Assembly: GCA_021202205.1 (NCBI GenBank)
Contig: JAJQDJ010000081.1
Coordinates: forward strand, 1-7,024
Direction: 5' to 3'
Origin: Erysipelotrichaceae bacterium
GTDB taxonomy: Bacteria > Bacillota_I > Bacilli_A > Erysipelotrichales > Coprobacillaceae
DNA: 7,024 nucleotides
The notes beneath the pieces were generated by a model. It saw only the letters and a program-made list of their open reading frames with translations, did no database searches and was not told where the DNA came from. Below, piece after piece: positions 4,872 through 7,024 of this stretch; positions within the stretch are counted from its first letter, which is position 1; each line of letters begins with the position of its first letter. The position numbers and the translations under genes are program-made.

Positions 4872-5921
4872 ATGAGCTGGCAGGATAAACTTAGAAACGT
4901 TGAACCTTATGTTGCGGGGGAACAACCAAAAATTGATAATCTAATTAAACTTAATACCAATGAAAATCCATATAATCCAGGATTGAAAGTTAAACAAGCT
5001 ATAAATGATTTTAATAGTAATAGATTAAATCTCTATCCAAATGCTGATGCTGATGAATTAAAACATGCATTAGCTCTCTATCATCAATTAGTTGATAATC
5101 AAATCTTTATAGGTAATGGATCTGATGAAGTTCTAGCATTAACTTTTTTAACTTGTTTTAATGGAACTGAGCCACTATTATTTCCTGATATTACTTATTC
5201 ATTTTACCCTGTATATTGTGAATTATATGGCATTGATTATAAAGAAATACCTTTGAATGATAATTTTGAAATTGTGAAAGAAGATTATTATCAAGCTAAT
5301 TGTGGTATTATTTTTCCTAATCCTAATGCTCCTACAGGTAATTTGGTTAGTGTTGACTTTATTGAAGATATATTAAAACACAATCATAATAGTATTGTAG
5401 TCATTGATGAGGCTTATATAGATTTTGGTTGTGAAAGTGCAAAAGGCTTGCTGAAAAAATATGATAATTTATTAATTATTCAAACATTTTCTAAATTTAG
5501 ATCTTTAGCAGGTATTCGTTTGGGTGTGGCATTAGGAAATAAAGAAATTATTTCTAAATTATATGATGTGAAGAATTCATTTAATTCCTATCCAGTTGAT
5601 AGTTTAGCGCAGGTTATTGGTAAAGCAAGCATTGAAGATAGTGAATATATTAAAGAAAATGCCCAAAAGATTATTAACACGAGAGAATACACAAAGAAAG
5701 AACTTAAGAAATTAGGTTTTACTATGACAGATTCCTTTTCTAACTTTATCTTTGTGAAACATCCTGATTATGATGCTAATGTATTATTTCAACAATTAAG
5801 AGATAATAAAATATTAGTCAGACATTTTTCTAAAGATAGAATAGATCAATATTTACGTATTACAATTGGTACACAACAACAAATGGAAACATTGGTAAAA
5901 AAATTAAAGAAGATATTATAG
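4872..5921 (+). CDS. hisC: Histidinol-phosphate aminotransferase (HisC-type)
   Basis: This is a 349-residue PLP-dependent aminotransferase of fold type I, subgroup HisC, which exchanges the amino group between glutamate and imidazole-acetol phosphate in histidine synthesis. Some members also act on aromatic 2-oxo acids. Visible motifs in order: LNTNENPYNP (28-37), the LYPNADADEL substrate loop (54-63), GNGSDEVL (81-88), the PLP-binding NPNAPTG (150-156), VIDEAYIDF with Asp179 and Tyr182, the Schiff-base lysine Lys208 in TFSKFRSLAGIRLG, phosphate-binding Arg216, and the C-terminal carboxylate-binding Arg329 in YLRITIG. The length is normal. An SD-like AGGGGGAA at 4859-4866 precedes the ATG. 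It sits directly after the HAD phosphatase gene and 9 bases before the first recombinase-domain gene. No other his gene is in the window, so the pathway role is not proven by context. Confidence 0.9.
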   Translation: MSWQDKLRNVEPYVAGEQPKIDNLIKLNTNENPYNPGLKVKQAINDFNSNRLNLYPNADADELKHALALYHQLVDNQIFIGNGSDEVLALTFLTCFNGTEPLLFPDITYSFYPVYCELYGIDYKEIPLNDNFEIVKEDYYQANCGIIFPNPNAPTGNLVSVDFIEDILKHNHNSIVVIDEAYIDFGCESAKGLLKKYDNLLIIQTFSKFRSLAGIRLGVALGNKEIISKLYDVKNSFNSYPVDSLAQVIGKASIEDSEYIKENAQKIINTREYTKKELKKLGFTMTDSFSNFIFVKHPDYDANVLFQQLRDNKILVRHFSKDRIDQYLRITIGTQQQMETLVKKLKKIL

Positions 5922-5930
5922 GAGACTACT

Positions 5931-6368
5931 ATGAGTTTTGACGAATATGGAATATTTGAGAAAGAAACAATAAATGAAAATAGAAAGTATTTGGATTTAT
6001 TTGAGCAATCTTTGATTGATGCTGGATTAACTAATAAGACTATTAGAAAGCATATGAATAATATAGACCTCTTTCTTAATGAATTTTTGTTATATTATGA
6101 GCCATTAAAGATGCAAGATGGCTGTTCTGTAATTGATGATTATTTAGGTGATTGGTTTATTAGGAAAATCATGTGGGCATCTAAGGATTCTATTAACAGC
6201 AATTGTGCAAGTTTAAAGAAATTTTATAAATTGATGTTAGATAAGGGTTATATTAAAAATGAAGAATATAATGTATTATTATTAACTATTAAAAAAGAAA
6301 AACAAACGTGGATTAATTGCGTAGAAGTTTTTGATGATGGTGATGATGATTGGTTTATGATGTTTTAG
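5931..6368 (+). CDS. Stand-alone tyrosine-recombinase core-binding (SAM-like) domain protein, copy A
   Basis: The 145-residue product resembles the N-terminal SAM-like, core-binding domain of phage-type integrases, the helical part that clamps DNA. Residues 20-106 show the pattern YLDLFEQSLIDAGLTNKTI, RKHMNNIDLFL, GDWFIRKIMW, SLKKFYKLMLDKGYI. The catalytic domain that should follow (Arg, Lys, HxxR, Tyr) is absent, since full recombinases have about 300 or more residues. The tail (131-145) is short and acidic, with aromatic residues (FDDGDDDWFMMF). I recall similar short proteins in Firmicutes, often labelled hypothetical or recombinase, with no established role. AGGAG (5920-5924), overlapping the hisC stop, gives the start, so the gene is co-transcribed with hisC. 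It is followed 8 bases later by a paralogue. It may bind DNA as a regulator, or be a remnant of a recombinase; I cannot decide. Confidence 0.65.
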   Translation: MSFDEYGIFEKETINENRKYLDLFEQSLIDAGLTNKTIRKHMNNIDLFLNEFLLYYEPLKMQDGCSVIDDYLGDWFIRKIMWASKDSINSNCASLKKFYKLMLDKGYIKNEEYNVLLLTIKKEKQTWINCVEVFDDGDDDWFMMF

Positions 6369-6376
6369 AGATATTG

Positions 6377-6817
6377 ATGAGTAACGAAGAATTAAATAGG
6401 CAATTTGACATTGTTCATAAAGAAAATCAACAATATATGAAGATTTTTGAAGACTATATGATAAAAGAAGGATTAACTAAACGAACAATGAGAAAACATA
6501 TGTATAATATTGATATGTTTCTTGAATGTTATATGACTTATGAAATGCCTTATCATATGCGTGAAGGTTGTTATAGTGTTAATGCATATTTTGATGGTTT
6601 TATCACCAAAAAGACATCATATTCTACTATGGAGGATGTCAAAAGTGTTATTGCAACTCTCAATAAGTTTTACAAATTAATGTATGAATTAAGATATATA
6701 ACTGTTGAAGATTATATGGAATATTTGAATACAGTTAAATATCATAAATATGATTGGGAAATGGCTATGTATAAAGCTAAAATTAAACTATATTTAAAAG
6801 GTGATTGGTGGGTATGA
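6377..6817 (+). CDS. Stand-alone tyrosine-recombinase core-binding (SAM-like) domain protein, copy B
   Basis: This 146-residue protein is a diverged paralogue of the preceding gene. Starting both at ATG, they align without a gap over the first 128 residues, with about 47 identities by hand count, strongest at residues 32-50 (GLT..T.RKHM.NID.FL) and 95-108 (L.KFYKLM....YI). That alignment supports ATG 6377 over an in-frame TTG at 6350, which would overlap copy A. The SD is weak (AGAG, 6367-6370), so translation may depend on ribosomes leaving copy A 8 bases upstream. Copy B has lost the GDWFIRKIMW signature (here FDGFITKKTSY) and has a basic tail (KAKIKLYLKGDWWV) in place of copy A's acidic one. 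No catalytic domain follows. It is the last clear gene of the operon. Confidence 0.62.
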   Translation: MSNEELNRQFDIVHKENQQYMKIFEDYMIKEGLTKRTMRKHMYNIDMFLECYMTYEMPYHMREGCYSVNAYFDGFITKKTSYSTMEDVKSVIATLNKFYKLMYELRYITVEDYMEYLNTVKYHKYDWEMAMYKAKIKLYLKGDWWV

Positions 6818-6919
6818 TTTCTTTGCGAATTACCACATTTAAAGTATTTGTCGCTGGTTCAGAGGTAAAAACATACTGACAATTGGTCATATTTATGCAT
6901 TGAGCTATCTTTATATTTT

Positions 6920-6950
6920 GTCATTGGATGTGAATTCAATGACTTTTTTT
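6920..6950 (+). terminator. Strong Rho-independent terminator of the HAD-hisC operon
   Basis: GTCATTG (6920-6926) pairs with CAATGAC (6937-6943). Adding a G-U and two A-U pairs inside extends the stem to 10 bp, closing a GTGA tetraloop of GNRA form (6930-6933). Seven T follow (6944-6950). It lies 102 bases after copy B's stop. The stretch between (6818-6919) holds no gene I can support, and the remaining 74 bases of the window after it show no convincing start. Confidence 0.85.
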
Positions 6951-7024
6951 AAATGAAATGGTGACTAGATTATATACCCGAATTGCAAGCAGAAAGTGGA
7001 ATTAAGATGAAAAAAATTTAATTT

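Noticed and set aside
6350..6376. TTG start at 6350 for copy B, overlapping copy A
   Set aside because: The alignment of the two paralogues begins exactly at ATG 6377, and no SD precedes the TTG.
6818..6919. tRNA-like or small RNA gene after copy B
   Set aside because: GGTTC at 6856-6860 hinted at a T-arm, but no acceptor stem or anticodon arm can be folded around it.
6958..7005. 15-codon frame and ATG near the right edge as the start of another gene
   Set aside because: It has no SD and stops at once (TAA). The ATG at 7007-7009 also stops after four codons. Nothing supports a gene within the window here.
1..7024. CRISPR array, insertion sequence, prophage or defence island
   Set aside because: No spaced repeats, transposase motifs or terminal inverted repeats were seen. 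The recombinase-like domains lack catalytic residues and have no attachment-site-like direct repeats beside them.

Overview
The window is AT-rich DNA with short intergenic gaps, good Shine-Dalgarno (SD) sites (AAGGAGG, AGGAGGTGG), TATAAT-type promoters with an upstream TG, and U-tailed hairpin terminators. TGA is used as a stop at several gene ends, so this is the standard bacterial code and not a mollicute code. This fits a low-GC Firmicute. The gut-type 6-phospho-beta-glucosidase and the general style suggest an Erysipelotrichia- or Coprobacillaceae-like anaerobe, but that placement is inference. No rRNA, tRNA, CRISPR array or insertion sequence was found.

Layout. (1) 1-199: two hairpins, probably terminators of flanking genes, then a promoter. 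(2) 200-1613: a GH1 6-phospho-beta-glucosidase whose reading frame is broken once, by one extra T in a four-T run at 763-766; all catalytic and phosphate-binding residues survive on either side. (3) 1646-3494: a compact three-gene operon made of a GNAT acetyltransferase, a thioredoxin-like lipoprotein with a CGDC active site, and a zinc-ribbon protein with one membrane segment. The genes are joined by ATGA start/stop overlaps and end in a terminator whose loop holds the last stop codon. (4) 3478-3970, minus strand: a convergent gene of unknown function. Its upstream part looks split from its body by a perfect 7-bp tandem duplication (3910-3923). (5) 4066-6950: a four-gene operon made of a Cof-type HAD phosphatase, a HisC-type histidinol-phosphate aminotransferase, and two tandem paralogues that look like stand-alone N-terminal (core-binding, SAM-like) domains of tyrosine recombinases with no catalytic domain. 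It ends in a strong terminator at 6920-6950.

How the genes may work together. The glucosidase would serve cytoplasmic hydrolysis of PTS-imported beta-glucosides, but no transporter or regulator lies in the window. The GNAT, lipoprotein and zinc-ribbon genes are translationally coupled and share no obvious pathway; the last two both place a domain outside the membrane. The HAD phosphatase immediately abuts hisC, which raises the possibility that it acts on histidinol phosphate, although its family usually acts on sugar phosphates or cofactors. The recombinase-domain paralogues are the least explained part of the window. The two independent frame disruptions (glucosidase and minus-strand gene) are the most directly visible oddities. 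No large defence or mobile system is evident.
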